Under the pieces are notes generated by a model. It saw nothing but the letters and a program-made list of their open reading frames with translations, searched no databases and had not been told where the DNA came from. Both the position numbers and the translations under genes were made by a program. From positions 284,728 to 348,727 of the forward strand of contig NZ_JMQI01000079.1 of the NCBI RefSeq assembly GCF_000695625.1: 64,000 nucleotides of DNA, written 5' to 3'. This DNA comes from Amycolatopsis rifamycinica. GTDB lineage: Bacteria > Actinomycetota > Actinomycetes > Mycobacteriales > Pseudonocardiaceae. Every line of letters begins with the position of its first letter. Within the stretch, counting starts at the first letter, position 1. Shown here piece after piece: positions 25,894 through 35,141 of this stretch.

Positions 25894-27318
25894 ATGACCA
25901 CGACCGAACTCGCGCCGGAAACCACCGGCGCTCCCACCCGGCCGGGACTGACCCCCGCCGGCCTGGTCACGGTGCTGCTGGGGGCGGCACTGCCGATCAT
26001 CGACTTCTTCATCGTCAACGTCGCCCTGCCGACGATCGACGCCGACCTGCACGCGTCCACCGCCACCCTGGAACTGGTGGTCGCGGCCTACGGCATCGCG
26101 TACGCGGTGCTCCTGGTGGTCGGCGGGCGTCTCGGCGACTCGTTCGGCAGGCGGCGGCTGTTCGTCACCGGCCTCTGGCTGTTCACCCTGACGTCCCTGG
26201 CCTGCGGCATCGCCCCGACGGCCGGCACGCTGGTGGTGGCCCGCGCCGCGCAGGGGGCGGCGTCGGCCCTGCTGCTGCCGCAAGTGCTTTCGATCATCCA
26301 GGCGACGACTTCGGGCGAGAAGCGGTCACGCGCGCTGGGCCTCTTCGGCGCGACGGGCGGCATCTCGTCGGTGGTCGGTCAGCTGCTCGGCGGCGGGCTG
26401 GTGGCGGCCGACCTGTGGGGCACCGGCTGGCGGCCGATCTTCCTGGTGAACGTGCCGATCGGCTTGGTGGTGCTGGTCATGGCCCGCAAGCTGCCGGAGA
26501 GCCGCGCGCACAACCCGCTGGGCGTCGACCGGCTCGGTACCGCGCTGCTGGCCGTGACGCTGCTGTCGTTGCTGATCCCGCTGATGGAGGGCCGCGCGCT
26601 GGGCTGGCCGGTCTGGAGCATCGCGCTGCTGATCGTGTCGCCGGTGGCGGCGGTGGCCTTCGTGCACGTCGAACGTCGGTTGGAGCGCAACGGCGGAACC
26701 CCGCTGCTGCCGCCGTCGGTGATGCGGCTGCCGAGCGTGCGGCGGGGTCTGATGGTGGCCGTGCCGTTCTTCGGCGCCTTCGGCTCGTTCATGTTCGTCT
26801 TCGCGATGACGCTGCAGGAGGGTCTGCACTTCGGCCCGCTGGGTGCGGGCGGCGCGCTGACCCCGCTGGCGGTCGCGTACTTCACGGTGTCGATGCTGAG
26901 CAGCCGGCTGGTGGCCCGCTACGGCCAGAAGGTCGTCCCGCTCGGCGGCGCGATCACGGCGACGGGCATGGTGGCGCTGCTCTGCACGACGCTGTCGGCC
27001 TGGCCGCACGTGACGATCCTCGAACTGGCCCCGTCGATGGTGGCGATCGGCGTGGGGAACGCCCTCGCGATGACGACGCTGTTCCGGATCGTGCTGTCCC
27101 ACGTGCCGACCGACCTGGCCGGCGTGGGGTCGGGCGTGATGACGACGAACCAGCAGACATCGCTGGCTCTGGGCGTGGCGACGCTGGGCAGCCTGTACGC
27201 GGCGCTTTCGGCCTCCCTGGGCAGCCGGGACGCGTTCGCGCTGGTCATCGGCGCGGTGGCGGTGCTGGCGGCGATCGTCGCGATCACCGGCCGGCGGCTG
27301 CCGGACCCGCGCGCGTAG
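25894..27318 (+). CDS. MFS drug-type exporter (DHA2, 14-helix)
   Basis: A 474-residue proton-coupled efflux transporter. The N-terminal half has IIDFFIVNVALPTIDADLHA (motif of DHA2 proteins), GGRLGDSFGRRRLFVTGL (motif A) and WRPIFLVNVPIGLVVLVMAR (motif C-side loop). About 14 hydrophobic helices are present. Relatives export antibiotics, dyes or quaternary ammonium compounds; the substrate here is unknown. ATG 25894. The divergent XRE regulator and shared operators suggest substrate-induced expression. Confidence 0.9.
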   Translation: MTTTELAPETTGAPTRPGLTPAGLVTVLLGAALPIIDFFIVNVALPTIDADLHASTATLELVVAAYGIAYAVLLVVGGRLGDSFGRRRLFVTGLWLFTLTSLACGIAPTAGTLVVARAAQGAASALLLPQVLSIIQATTSGEKRSRALGLFGATGGISSVVGQLLGGGLVAADLWGTGWRPIFLVNVPIGLVVLVMARKLPESRAHNPLGVDRLGTALLAVTLLSLLIPLMEGRALGWPVWSIALLIVSPVAAVAFVHVERRLERNGGTPLLPPSVMRLPSVRRGLMVAVPFFGAFGSFMFVFAMTLQEGLHFGPLGAGGALTPLAVAYFTVSMLSSRLVARYGQKVVPLGGAITATGMVALLCTTLSAWPHVTILELAPSMVAIGVGNALAMTTLFRIVLSHVPTDLAGVGSGVMTTNQQTSLALGVATLGSLYAALSASLGSRDAFALVIGAVAVLAAIVAITGRRLPDPRA

Positions 27319-27370
27319 AAATCCCGGATTCACCCGTCGGAAAATCAGCGCGCCGGACGACTATGAAGGT

Positions 27371-27895
27371 GTGACGGAACCTCGGGTGCGACCGGACCCG
27401 GCCTTCGCGCTGCTCGGGCTCTACGAGACCGCGCTGCCGGAGGTCTACGGGTACCTGCTGTCCCGGTGCGGTGACCGCACGCTCGCCGAGGAACTGACGT
27501 CCGAGACGTTCCTCGGGGCGGTCGCCGCCTGTCGCAAGGAGTACGCGCCTCCGGTGAGCACCGGGTGGCTGATCGGGGTGGCCCGGCACAAGCTCGCCGA
27601 CCACTGGCGGCGGCTGGAGCGCGAGGAACGCGGGCTGCGGCTCGTCCACGACAGCGAGCCGGACGTCGACGACCCGTGGGACGAGCAGCTCGACGCGCTG
27701 CGGGCGAGACAGGTGCTCGAGTCGCTCGGGCCGCACCACCGGGCCGCGCTGACGCTGCGGTACGTCGACGGCCTCGGTGTTCCCGAGGTCGCCGGCCACC
27801 TGGGGCGCAGCGTGCACGCCACCGAGGCGTTGCTCGTCCGGGCGCGGGCCGCGTTCCGGCGCGCTTACCAGGAGAAGGAGGGTCGCGATGCCTGA
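27371..27895 (+). CDS. ECF-type RNA polymerase sigma factor
   Basis: A 174-residue sigma factor. Region 2 has YGYLLSRCGDRTLAEELTSETFLG, and region 4 has LGPHHRAALTLRYVDGLGVPEVAGHLGRSVHATE. GTG 27371 follows a weak GAAGG site. Its stop overlaps the start of the next gene by 8 bp. No anti-sigma with a zinc finger or membrane helix is adjacent; instead it is paired with a two-domain VOC protein, an arrangement seen for several actinobacterial ECF genes. Confidence 0.9.
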   Translation: MTEPRVRPDPAFALLGLYETALPEVYGYLLSRCGDRTLAEELTSETFLGAVAACRKEYAPPVSTGWLIGVARHKLADHWRRLEREERGLRLVHDSEPDVDDPWDEQLDALRARQVLESLGPHHRAALTLRYVDGLGVPEVAGHLGRSVHATEALLVRARAAFRRAYQEKEGRDA

Positions 27896-28766
27896 GCCGT
27901 TCGACGCGCTTCGCCGTCCCTCCGAGCGGGTGGCGCCCGATCCGGACTTCGCCGCCGAACTGCGCGACGACCTGCGTCGCGCCATCTTGAACGGAGCCGG
28001 CATGACGACCACCGAGACCCCCGCGGCCGCCGCGGAACTTCGCTCCCTGACGCCCTACCTGGCCGTGTCCGACGCCCGGGCGGCGCTCGACTTCTACGTC
28101 GAGGTCTTCGGCGCGGTCCGCCGCGGCGAGCCGATGCTGATGGACGACGGCCGCGTCGGGCACGCGGAGCTGGCCATCGGCGACGCCGTGCTGATGCTGG
28201 CCGAGGAGTACCCGGAGATCGGGCACGTGGCTCCGCGCGAGGGAGGCGCGTCGGTGCGGGTGGAGGTCCCGGACGTCGACGCGAGCGTGGCCCGGGCGCT
28301 GGAGCTGGGCGCGACGCTGATCCGCGCGGTGAGCGACTCGCCGTACGGCCGCGGCGGCTCGTTCCGTGACCCGTTCGGCCAGCGCTGGCTGGTCTCGCAG
28401 GCGGCGACCCCGGCCGCGGGACCGAAGCCCGCCCGGCACGGCCAGGCCATGTACTTCACGTTCCAGGTCCCGGAGGCCGAGCCCGCGAAGTCGTTCTACG
28501 GCGCGGTGCTGGGCTGGCAGTTCACGCCCGGCTCGGTGTCCGACGCGTGGGGCTTCGCCGGTCCGGGTCTCGAAGGCGGGTTGTGGGCCGGAGACCGTCA
28601 AATCGGCTGGAAGCTGATGTACGCGGTCGACGACCTCGAGTCGGCGTTGACGCGGGTGCGGGCGCAGGGCGGCCGGGCGGGCGAGGTCGAGCAGCACCCG
28701 TACGGCACGACCGCCGACTGCACCGACAACCAGGGCATCGAATTCTGGCTCTGGCAGAAGCCGTGA
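27888..28766 (+). CDS. Double-VOC (glyoxalase-fold) protein linked to the ECF sigma gene
   Basis: A 292-residue protein. Residues 1-40 form a short helical leader (FDALRRPSERVAPDPDF) of the kind found on proteins encoded after ECF genes. Two VOC domains follow: about 48-165 (LTPYLAVSDARAALDFYVEV, RGGSFRDPFGQRWLVSQ) and about 180-290 (MYFTFQVPEAEPAKSFYGAV, GIEFWLWQKP). VOC domains bind metals or small electrophiles, and similar proteins are often annotated glyoxalase or resistance proteins. ATG 27888 with AAGGAGG upstream; it overlaps the sigma gene by 8 bp. Confidence 0.85.
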   Translation: MPEPFDALRRPSERVAPDPDFAAELRDDLRRAILNGAGMTTTETPAAAAELRSLTPYLAVSDARAALDFYVEVFGAVRRGEPMLMDDGRVGHAELAIGDAVLMLAEEYPEIGHVAPREGGASVRVEVPDVDASVARALELGATLIRAVSDSPYGRGGSFRDPFGQRWLVSQAATPAAGPKPARHGQAMYFTFQVPEAEPAKSFYGAVLGWQFTPGSVSDAWGFAGPGLEGGLWAGDRQIGWKLMYAVDDLESALTRVRAQGGRAGEVEQHPYGTTADCTDNQGIEFWLWQKP

Positions 28767-30521
28767 TCACCCCAGGGTGAACACGACCACGTCGTTGGAC
28801 TCCACCTTGGTCAGCGGCAGGCCGGCGGTCGGCCGCTGGAGGATGCCGACCGCGCCCTCCATGGACTTCACGACGACGACCTTGCGGATGCCGTACCGCT
28901 TGAAGACGTCGATGCTGTGCTTGTCCGGGAACGTGGCCGACGAGTCCTGCATGTCGTGGAACTGGGGCCCGTAGTTGCTGGCCGTGCCGTTGGCCGTCGT
29001 CGGGAAGCCTTCGGTGGACCACAGCTGGTACTTGAAGTTGCTCCACAGGTCCATCGGCAGCAGCGCGATCGGTTCCTTCGTGGTCGTGAACACCTGCTTG
29101 ACGTCCGGCGGGATGCCCGGGTTTTCGACCTGCTGCCAGCGCGGGATGCCTTCGATCAGCGCGAAGAACGCCGGGAACATCATGTAGAACGCGATGACCT
29201 GCCGCGCCATCCGGGTGTTCTCGTCGATCAGCCGGTAGAGCCGGGTGACCAGGCCGGCCGCGAGGAGCGCCAGGCCGAGGGTGACCCACATGATCATCCG
29301 GCCCGGCGTGCGCATGGCGTCCCAGCCGGGCAGGAAGTTCCAGAACAGCCAGTAGAGGCCGCCGCCGAACAGGGTCGTGCCGAGCGAGAGCAGGACGTTG
29401 AAGGCCACGAACACGCCGAGGAAGACGCGGACCCGCCAGGTCCAGGCGCTGAGGAACAGGCCGGCGATCCCCAGCACCGCCACGACCAGTCCCGGGAACA
29501 GCAGCATCTCGCCGGCGCCCTCCTGCGGGAGCGCGGCCTCGTTGTTGAAGAACGTCTCGAGCCACACCCACGTCTCGTACGGCGCGGTCCACAGGCCGTT
29601 GACGGGGGGCGAGAAGACTTCGACTTCGCGCCAGGTGCGCGTGAAGCCGTACTCCGAGCGCACCCGCAGGAACGGGACCACCAGCCACCAGACGATGCCG
29701 AGGAACGCCACCACGCCCACGACGTTCGCGATGACCATCCGACGGCCCAGGCGCCAGGCGTAGAGCGCGATCGCGATGCCGACCAGAGCCATCAGGTAGA
29801 CGAAGGGCAGCCCGATCGCCCACCCGATGCTGACCTGCCAGGCGGCGAGGAGCCAGCCGGCGACGACCCAGCGCGGCTTGGTCTCGCCGCGCTCGCCGCG
29901 GAAGGTGAAGCCGTGGCCCTTGGCCAGCGCCCAGAGGGCCAGCGCGATCCCGCCGGTGGACAGCACGTTCAGGTGGGCGATGTGGCTGAGCCGCCACGGC
30001 GCCCACGCCCACACGACGCCGGCCAGCAGCGCGCCCTGCCAGTTGCTGCCGAGCTGCTTGGCCAGCAGGTACGCGCCGGCGAAGGCCAGCGCGAAGCAGA
30101 AGACGAAGAGGAGGTTGTAGAGGAAGACGTTGGCGTACTGGCCGTCGCCCGCGAAGACGCTGAAGGGAAGGTAGCCGAGCAGCGTCTCGCCGAACGCGTA
30201 GTTGTCGGCCGCGGGGTAGAACTGGTTCGACGTCCAGAAGTCGCCGCCGTGGGTCAGCCAGTGGTGCTGCCAGCCGAGTTCCCACACCCAGAGCAGCGGA
30301 TCGCCGAGCCCGCCGGTGAGCAACGACTTCGGGTGCGTGACGATCCGGTGGTTGAAGACCAGCGAAATCGCCAGGCCGACGTAGAAGGCGATCAGGCCTT
30401 CGCTGATGAGCAGCCGGCCGGACCACAGTGCCGCCTTGCGGCCGTCGAACCGGCGGCCGGACGCCCGCGGCGCCTGCTCGGCGGGCGGCGAAACGGTCTC
30501 TTCGGCCGTGGCTCCTTCCAC
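28767..30521 (-). CDS. GT-C-like polytopic membrane protein
   Basis: A 584-residue protein with roughly 12 hydrophobic helices. Long helices alternate with a first external loop rich in aromatic and acidic residues (WELGWQHHWLTHGGDFW, FYPAADNYAFGETLLGY), the layout of GT-C transferases that use lipid-linked sugars. The C-terminal 120 residues are soluble and probably external (NNGPQF-like region to VVVFTLG). No canonical DxD or DDx motif is unambiguous, so activity is unproven. GTG 30521. A hairpin overlies its ribosome site. It is convergent with, and directly abuts, the VOC gene. Confidence 0.75.
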   Translation of the reverse strand: MEGATAEETVSPPAEQAPRASGRRFDGRKAALWSGRLLISEGLIAFYVGLAISLVFNHRIVTHPKSLLTGGLGDPLLWVWELGWQHHWLTHGGDFWTSNQFYPAADNYAFGETLLGYLPFSVFAGDGQYANVFLYNLLFVFCFALAFAGAYLLAKQLGSNWQGALLAGVVWAWAPWRLSHIAHLNVLSTGGIALALWALAKGHGFTFRGERGETKPRWVVAGWLLAAWQVSIGWAIGLPFVYLMALVGIAIALYAWRLGRRMVIANVVGVVAFLGIVWWLVVPFLRVRSEYGFTRTWREVEVFSPPVNGLWTAPYETWVWLETFFNNEAALPQEGAGEMLLFPGLVVAVLGIAGLFLSAWTWRVRVFLGVFVAFNVLLSLGTTLFGGGLYWLFWNFLPGWDAMRTPGRMIMWVTLGLALLAAGLVTRLYRLIDENTRMARQVIAFYMMFPAFFALIEGIPRWQQVENPGIPPDVKQVFTTTKEPIALLPMDLWSNFKYQLWSTEGFPTTANGTASNYGPQFHDMQDSSATFPDKHSIDVFKRYGIRKVVVVKSMEGAVGILQRPTAGLPLTKVESNDVVVFTLG

Positions 30522-30524
30522 GTC

Positions 30525-30553
30525 CTGCCCCCTTAGTGGTTGGTTGGGGGCAG
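30525..30553 (-). terminator. Hairpin between gamma-glutamyltransferase and GT-C genes
   Basis: Perfect 8-bp repeat CTGCCCCC / GGGGGCAG with a 13-nt loop. It could terminate the upstream transcript. Because the 3' arm includes the G-rich site 4-10 nt before GTG 30521, it could also limit translation of the membrane protein. Confidence 0.4.
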
Positions 30554-30576
30554 CCTACCTGCGCTGTTCCGCTGCC

Positions 30577-32343
30577 CTAACGGCCCGCCGCGTAGCCCTG
30601 CATCCCGCGGGCGTTGGCCGCCGCCCGGAGGAGGCCGCCCGTGCGGGACACCGCCGAGAGGCGGCCCAGCGCCCAGTCGCCCGCGTCGACCACCGCGTGG
30701 CCGCGCTCGCGCAGGGCGTCCAAAGTGGACGAGCCGAGCCGGGACTCGGCCACCAGTTCGCGCGGGTTCCACGCGCGCGGGTAGAACGAGCTCGGGAACG
30801 CCGTCGTGTGCCAGGCCGGGGTGTCGATCGACTCCTGGAGGTTCAGGCCGCCGTAGACGTGGGCGAGCCAGAAACACAGCTGCCACTGGTCCTGCTGGTC
30901 GCCGCCGGGGGTGCCGAAAGCCAGCGTCGGGACGCCGTCGCGCAGGGCGAGGGACGGTGACAGCGTGATGCGGGGGCGCTTGCGCGGGGCCAGCGAGTTC
31001 GGCAGGCCCTGCTCCAGCCAGAACATCTGGCCGCGGGAATCCAGGCAGAAGCCCAGCGACGGGATCGCCGGGCTCGACTGCAGCCAGCCGCCGGACGGGG
31101 TGAGCGAGACGAGGTTGCCCGCCGCGTCGACGACGTCGAGGTGCACCGTGTCGCCGCGGGTCTGGCCCTGGGGGCCGACCGTCGGCTCGCCCGTGGCGCC
31201 GTCGCCCGCTTCGAGGCCCCGCAGCGAATCCAGGATCGCCGGGAGACGTGCCGGGCCGCGGGCGTCACCCGGACGCAGGTCGGGGGACGCCGTGTCGGTG
31301 ATCAGTGCTCGCCGGGCGTCCGTGTACGCCGGCGAGAGCAGCACGTCCAAGGGCACGTCGGTGTCGCCGTACCAGGCCTCGCGGTCGGCGAAGGCCAGCT
31401 TCGCCGCTTCGGTCGCCAAGTGCACCGTGCGCTCCGACGGAATCCCGTCCACATAGGACAGGTCGTCGCGGAAGCCGTGCAGCAGCAGCGCCTGCTGCAG
31501 CAGCGCGGGTCCCTGCGTCCAGCCGCCCAGCTTGACCAGGCGCCAGTCGCCGACGTCCACGAACGCCGGGTCCTCGTACGACGCCGACCACGACGCCAGG
31601 TCGTCGCCGGTCAGCAGGCCCGCGTGGTCGCGGCCGGAGTCGTCGCGGAAGGCCTGGCGGCTGAATTCCTCGATCGCTTCGGCGACGAAGCCCTGCGACC
31701 AGGCCCGACGCCCCGCGTCGATCTGCGCTTCCCGTCCCGTGACGGACTCGGCCTCCCGCAGCAGCCGCTCCCAGGTGCCGGCCAGAGCCGGGTTCCGGTG
31801 CAGGCCGGACGCCGGCTTGCCGTCCGGCATCCAGAGCGCCGCCGACGTCGGCCAGTGCTCGGCGAACAGCCGCTCGACGGCGCGGATCGTGTCGCCGACC
31901 CGCGACACCAGCGGGACGCCGTTGCGCGCGTAGCCGATGGCGTACTTCAGCACCTCGCGAAGCGGCTTCGTGCCGTAGTCGCGAAGCAGCAGGAGCCAGC
32001 CGTCCCAGGCGCCCGGGACGGTTGCCGGGAGCAGGCCGCTGCCCGGGATCAGGTCCAGCCCCAGCGACGCGAAGTGCTCGGGCGTGGCCCCCGCGGGCGA
32101 CGGGCCCTGGCTCGCCAGTGCCCGCGGGGTCGGGTCGTCCGCCGTCACGAAGAGGCCGGGCACCTGCCCCGCCGGGCCGCACAGGTGCGGCTCGGCGACC
32201 TGCAGGACGAAGCCGGCGGCGACCGCCGCGTCGAACGCGTTGCCGCCGTCCTCCAGCACCGCCATCCCGGTGGCCGAAGCCAGCCAGTGCGTCGATGCCA
32301 CCATCCCGAAGGTGCCGGTCAGCTCCGGCCTCGTCGTGAACAT
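30577..32343 (-). CDS. Gamma-glutamyltransferase-family protein
   Basis: A 588-residue Ntn-hydrolase precursor. FGMVASTHWLASATGMAVLEDGGNAFDAAVAAGF is the standard N-terminal helix pair, split here for reference into the HWLASATG and GGNAFDAA blocks. The autocatalytic threonine is at about 399 in RGDTVHLDVVDAAGN, and FGTPGGDQQDQW lies in the small subunit. The canonical TTH triad at the processing site is DTV, and there is no signal peptide, so it belongs to the divergent, probably cytosolic YwrD-like branch that may act on glutathione-like or other gamma-glutamyl or acyl substrates. ATG 32343. Confidence 0.88.
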   Translation of the reverse strand: MFTTRPELTGTFGMVASTHWLASATGMAVLEDGGNAFDAAVAAGFVLQVAEPHLCGPAGQVPGLFVTADDPTPRALASQGPSPAGATPEHFASLGLDLIPGSGLLPATVPGAWDGWLLLLRDYGTKPLREVLKYAIGYARNGVPLVSRVGDTIRAVERLFAEHWPTSAALWMPDGKPASGLHRNPALAGTWERLLREAESVTGREAQIDAGRRAWSQGFVAEAIEEFSRQAFRDDSGRDHAGLLTGDDLASWSASYEDPAFVDVGDWRLVKLGGWTQGPALLQQALLLHGFRDDLSYVDGIPSERTVHLATEAAKLAFADREAWYGDTDVPLDVLLSPAYTDARRALITDTASPDLRPGDARGPARLPAILDSLRGLEAGDGATGEPTVGPQGQTRGDTVHLDVVDAAGNLVSLTPSGGWLQSSPAIPSLGFCLDSRGQMFWLEQGLPNSLAPRKRPRITLSPSLALRDGVPTLAFGTPGGDQQDQWQLCFWLAHVYGGLNLQESIDTPAWHTTAFPSSFYPRAWNPRELVAESRLGSSTLDALRERGHAVVDAGDWALGRLSAVSRTGGLLRAAANARGMQGYAAGR

Positions 32344-32373
32344 GCCCCGATAGTACGCATTGCTAAGGAAATG

Positions 32374-32790
32374 TCACCAGGACGCGGGACGCCGCCGGTC
32401 CGGCTCGTACGGCTGCGTGATGATTTCCATCCCGTTGCCGCCGGGATCGAGGAAGTAGACGCCACGGCCGCCGTGGTTGTGGTTGATTTCGCCGACCTGC
32501 TTTCCCATCGGATCGGCGTGGTAGGTCACGCCGGTTTCGACGAGCCGCGCGAAGACGGCGTCGAAGTCGTCCTCCGGAACCAGGAAGCAGTAGTGCTGCA
32601 GGCGCAGGTCCTCTTCGGGGATGGTCGCGAAGTCCAGCCGGACGCCGTTGCGCGTCTCGACGGGGATGAACGGACCCCATTCCTCGCCGACTTCGAGGCC
32701 GAGCAGGTTCGCCAGGAATTCGGCGGATTCCCGGTTGTTCCGGGACGGGACGATCAAATGGTTCAATTCAACGGAAACGGATACCGACAC
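32374..32790 (-). CDS. VOC-family (glyoxalase/dioxygenase-fold) protein
   Basis: A 138-residue single VOC domain. Metal-ligand candidates are His in VELNHLIVPS, His in LQHYCFLVP and Glu in NGMEIITQPY. The GVYFLDPGGNGMEI block is characteristic of the superfamily. Substrate unknown: lactoylglutathione-type, extradiol or resistance functions are all possible. GTG 32790 is chosen because GGAGG lies about 9 nt upstream. It stands alone between the transferase and the UDP-glucose dehydrogenase. Confidence 0.85.
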   Translation of the reverse strand: MSVSVSVELNHLIVPSRNNRESAEFLANLLGLEVGEEWGPFIPVETRNGVRLDFATIPEEDLRLQHYCFLVPEDDFDAVFARLVETGVTYHADPMGKQVGEINHNHGGRGVYFLDPGGNGMEIITQPYEPDRRRPASW

Positions 32791-32890
32791 GGTCGAAATG
32801 CCTCCGGGGCACTCCCGCCACCTCCATGCCTCACCCAGCCGGTGACCGACACGCGATGCCGTGCCGATCACCCTAGACGAGAAGATCGGA

Positions 32891-34195
32891 TCAAGAAACC
32901 TTGATCCGCGCCGCCGCCCGCGGGCGGCCGACGCCCTGCCAGGACAGCCCCGCGTCCACGATCACCCGCGGATCGAGCAGGTTCCGCGTGTCGACGACGT
33001 CGACGCCCTCCATGAGCTCGGCCATCGCCGCCCAGTCGAGGTGCTTGAACTCGGCCCACTCGGTCAGCACGACGACGACGTCCGCGTCCTTCGCGACCTG
33101 GTAGGCGTCGTCGACGACGGTCATCCCGGCGATCTCGCCGTCGACGGCCGGGTCGTAGGCGATCAGCTCGGCGCCCAGCGCGCACAGCACCGACGAGACG
33201 GCGAGCGCGGGCGAGTCGCGCAGGTCGTTGGTGCCGGCCTTGAAGGCCAGGCCCAGCACGCCGATCCGGGCGCCGGCCAGCGTCCCGCCGACCGCGCCGG
33301 CGATCTTCGCGACGATCCGGTCCCGCTGCGCGAGGTTCTCGTCGATGGCCGAGGTCAGCATGGTGAAGTCGTAGTTCACCGACTCGGCCACCTTGACCAG
33401 CGCGCTGGTGTCCTTCGGCAGGCAGGACCCGCCCCACCCGGGGCCCGGCTTGAGGAACGTCCGGCCGATCCGCCGGTCGTAGCCCATGCCCTCGGTGACC
33501 AGCGAGATGTCCGCGCCGAGCCGTTCGCACAGCTCGGCGATCGAGTTGACGTAGGACAGCTTCAGCGCGAGGTAGCAGTTCGCGGCGTACTTGACCAGCT
33601 CCGCGCTGGCCGCGTCGGCGACGACGACCGGCGCGTCGAGCTCGGCGTACAGGTCGCCGACCCAGCGCGCGGCGGCGAGGTCGTCCGAGCCGACGACGAT
33701 CCGGTCCGGGCCGAGGAAGTCCGCGACCGCGGTGCCCTCGCGGAGGAACTCGGGGTTCGACACCACCGGCACGTCGGGGCGGCCGACCAGGGCCTGGATC
33801 CGCTTCGACGTCCCGACCGGCACGGTCGACTTGGTGACCAGCGCGCAGCCGCGGGGCAGGACGTCGCCGATCTCGGCCGTCACCGCCTCGACCGCCCGCA
33901 GGTCGGCCGAACCGCCGGCCCCCATCGGCGTCGGCACGCAGAGGAACACCGCCTGCGCGTGGCGGACCGCGTCCCGCGCGCCGACGACGAACTCGAGGCG
34001 CCCGGCGGCGAGGCCGCGGTGCACCAGGTCGGCGAGGCCGGGTTCGAGGATGTCGACGCGGCCGGCGCCCAGCCGCGAGACCTTCGCGCGGTCGACGTCC
34101 ACGCAGGTGACGAAATGCCCGAGACTGGCCAGGCAGGCCCCCGTGGTCAAGCCGACGTATCCGGTTCCTACCACCACGATCCGAGCTGGCGTCAT
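32891..34195 (-). CDS. ugd: UDP-glucose 6-dehydrogenase
   Basis: A 434-residue NAD-dependent enzyme oxidising UDP-glucose to UDP-glucuronate. Rossmann motif RIVVVGTGYVGLTTGACLA, PTPMGAGGSADL, TKSTVPVGTSKR and SNPEFLREGTAVADF are all present. Catalytic Cys258 lies in GWGGSCLPKDT, and the C-terminal domain has LGLAFKAGTNDLRDSPAL. All key residues are intact and length is normal. ATG 34195. It could supply uronic acid precursors for the glycan cluster, but it stands 11 kb away and alone, so the link is inference. Divergent from the SDR gene at 34341. Confidence 0.95.
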   Translation of the reverse strand: MTPARIVVVGTGYVGLTTGACLASLGHFVTCVDVDRAKVSRLGAGRVDILEPGLADLVHRGLAAGRLEFVVGARDAVRHAQAVFLCVPTPMGAGGSADLRAVEAVTAEIGDVLPRGCALVTKSTVPVGTSKRIQALVGRPDVPVVSNPEFLREGTAVADFLGPDRIVVGSDDLAAARWVGDLYAELDAPVVVADAASAELVKYAANCYLALKLSYVNSIAELCERLGADISLVTEGMGYDRRIGRTFLKPGPGWGGSCLPKDTSALVKVAESVNYDFTMLTSAIDENLAQRDRIVAKIAGAVGGTLAGARIGVLGLAFKAGTNDLRDSPALAVSSVLCALGAELIAYDPAVDGEIAGMTVVDDAYQVAKDADVVVVLTEWAEFKHLDWAAMAELMEGVDVVDTRNLLDPRVIVDAGLSWQGVGRPRAAARIKVS

Positions 34196-34340
34196 GCTGC
34201 TGAAGGTCTCAGCCGGACGTGACCACCGCGCTAACGGAACCGGTCGGGCCCGGAAGCGGTGAGCGAAGACACGAACCGCGCCCATGCGAACGAGCGTTAA
34301 CCTGGGTCCGCGAATCAGCGCAGCGAAGGGAACGGCGAAG

Positions 34341-35099
34341 ATGCAGATCACCGACACGGCGGCGCTCGTCACGGGCGGCGCGTCGGGCCTCGGCGGGGCC
34401 ACGGCCAAGGCGCTCGCGGCCAAGGGCGCGAAGGTGTTCGCGCTCGACTTGGCGACGTCGATCGAGAAGGCCGAGCAGATCGAGGGCATCACCTACGTCG
34501 AGGCCGACGTCACCGACGTCGATCAGGTCGAGGCCGCCGTCGCGACCGCGGCCGGGTCCGGGCGGCCGCTGCGGACCGTGGTGAACTGCGCCGGCATCGG
34601 GCCGTCCGCGCGGATCCTGTCCAAGAAGGGCCGCCACGACCTCGCGCTGTACGCGAAGGTCATCCAGATCAACCTGATCGGCACGTTCAACGTGCTGACC
34701 ATCGCCTCCGAAGCGATCGCCAAGACCGAGCCGCTCGCGGACGACGCCCGCGGCGTCATCATCAACACCGCCTCCATCGCGGCGTTCGACGGCCAGATCG
34801 GGCAGGTCGCGTACTCGTCGTCCAAGGGCGGCGTGGTCGGCATGACGCTCCCCGCGGCCCGCGACCTGGCCTCGCACGGCATCCGCGTGCTGACCATCGC
34901 GCCGGGCATCGTCGACACCCCGATGCTCGCCACGGTCAGTGACGAGTTCCGCGCGTCGCTCGCGGCCGGCGTCCCGTTCCCGAAGCGCCTCGCGCGGCCG
35001 GACGAGTACGCGCAGCTCGCGCTGTCCCTCATCGACCACGACTACCTGAACGGCGAGGTCGTCCGCATGGACGGCTCCCTCCGGATGGCCCCGCGCTGA
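34341..35099 (+). CDS. SDR-family 3-hydroxyacyl-CoA dehydrogenase (type 2-like)
   Basis: A 252-residue short-chain dehydrogenase. Cofactor loop ALVTGGASGLGGATA, NCAGIGPSARI, catalytic Ser in NTASIAAFDG and YxxxK in YSSSKGG. Overall it resembles HSD17B10/3-hydroxy-2-methylbutyryl-CoA dehydrogenases (KRLARPDEYAQLA, NGEVVRMDGSLRM). It probably works in branched-chain amino acid or fatty-acid breakdown. ATG 34341. A strong terminator follows. Confidence 0.88.
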   Translation: MQITDTAALVTGGASGLGGATAKALAAKGAKVFALDLATSIEKAEQIEGITYVEADVTDVDQVEAAVATAAGSGRPLRTVVNCAGIGPSARILSKKGRHDLALYAKVIQINLIGTFNVLTIASEAIAKTEPLADDARGVIINTASIAAFDGQIGQVAYSSSKGGVVGMTLPAARDLASHGIRVLTIAPGIVDTPMLATVSDEFRASLAAGVPFPKRLARPDEYAQLALSLIDHDYLNGEVVRMDGSLRMAPR

Positions 35100-35104
35100 C
35101 CCGA

Positions 35105-35134
35105 AGGGGGCACTTTCACGGGAAAGTGCCCCCT
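35105..35134. terminator. Bidirectional terminator
   Basis: Perfect 13-bp stem AGGGGGCACTTTC / GAAAGTGCCCCCT with loop ACGG, between the convergent SDR and methyltransferase genes. Confidence 0.85.
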
Positions 35135-35141
35135 CCTGCGG

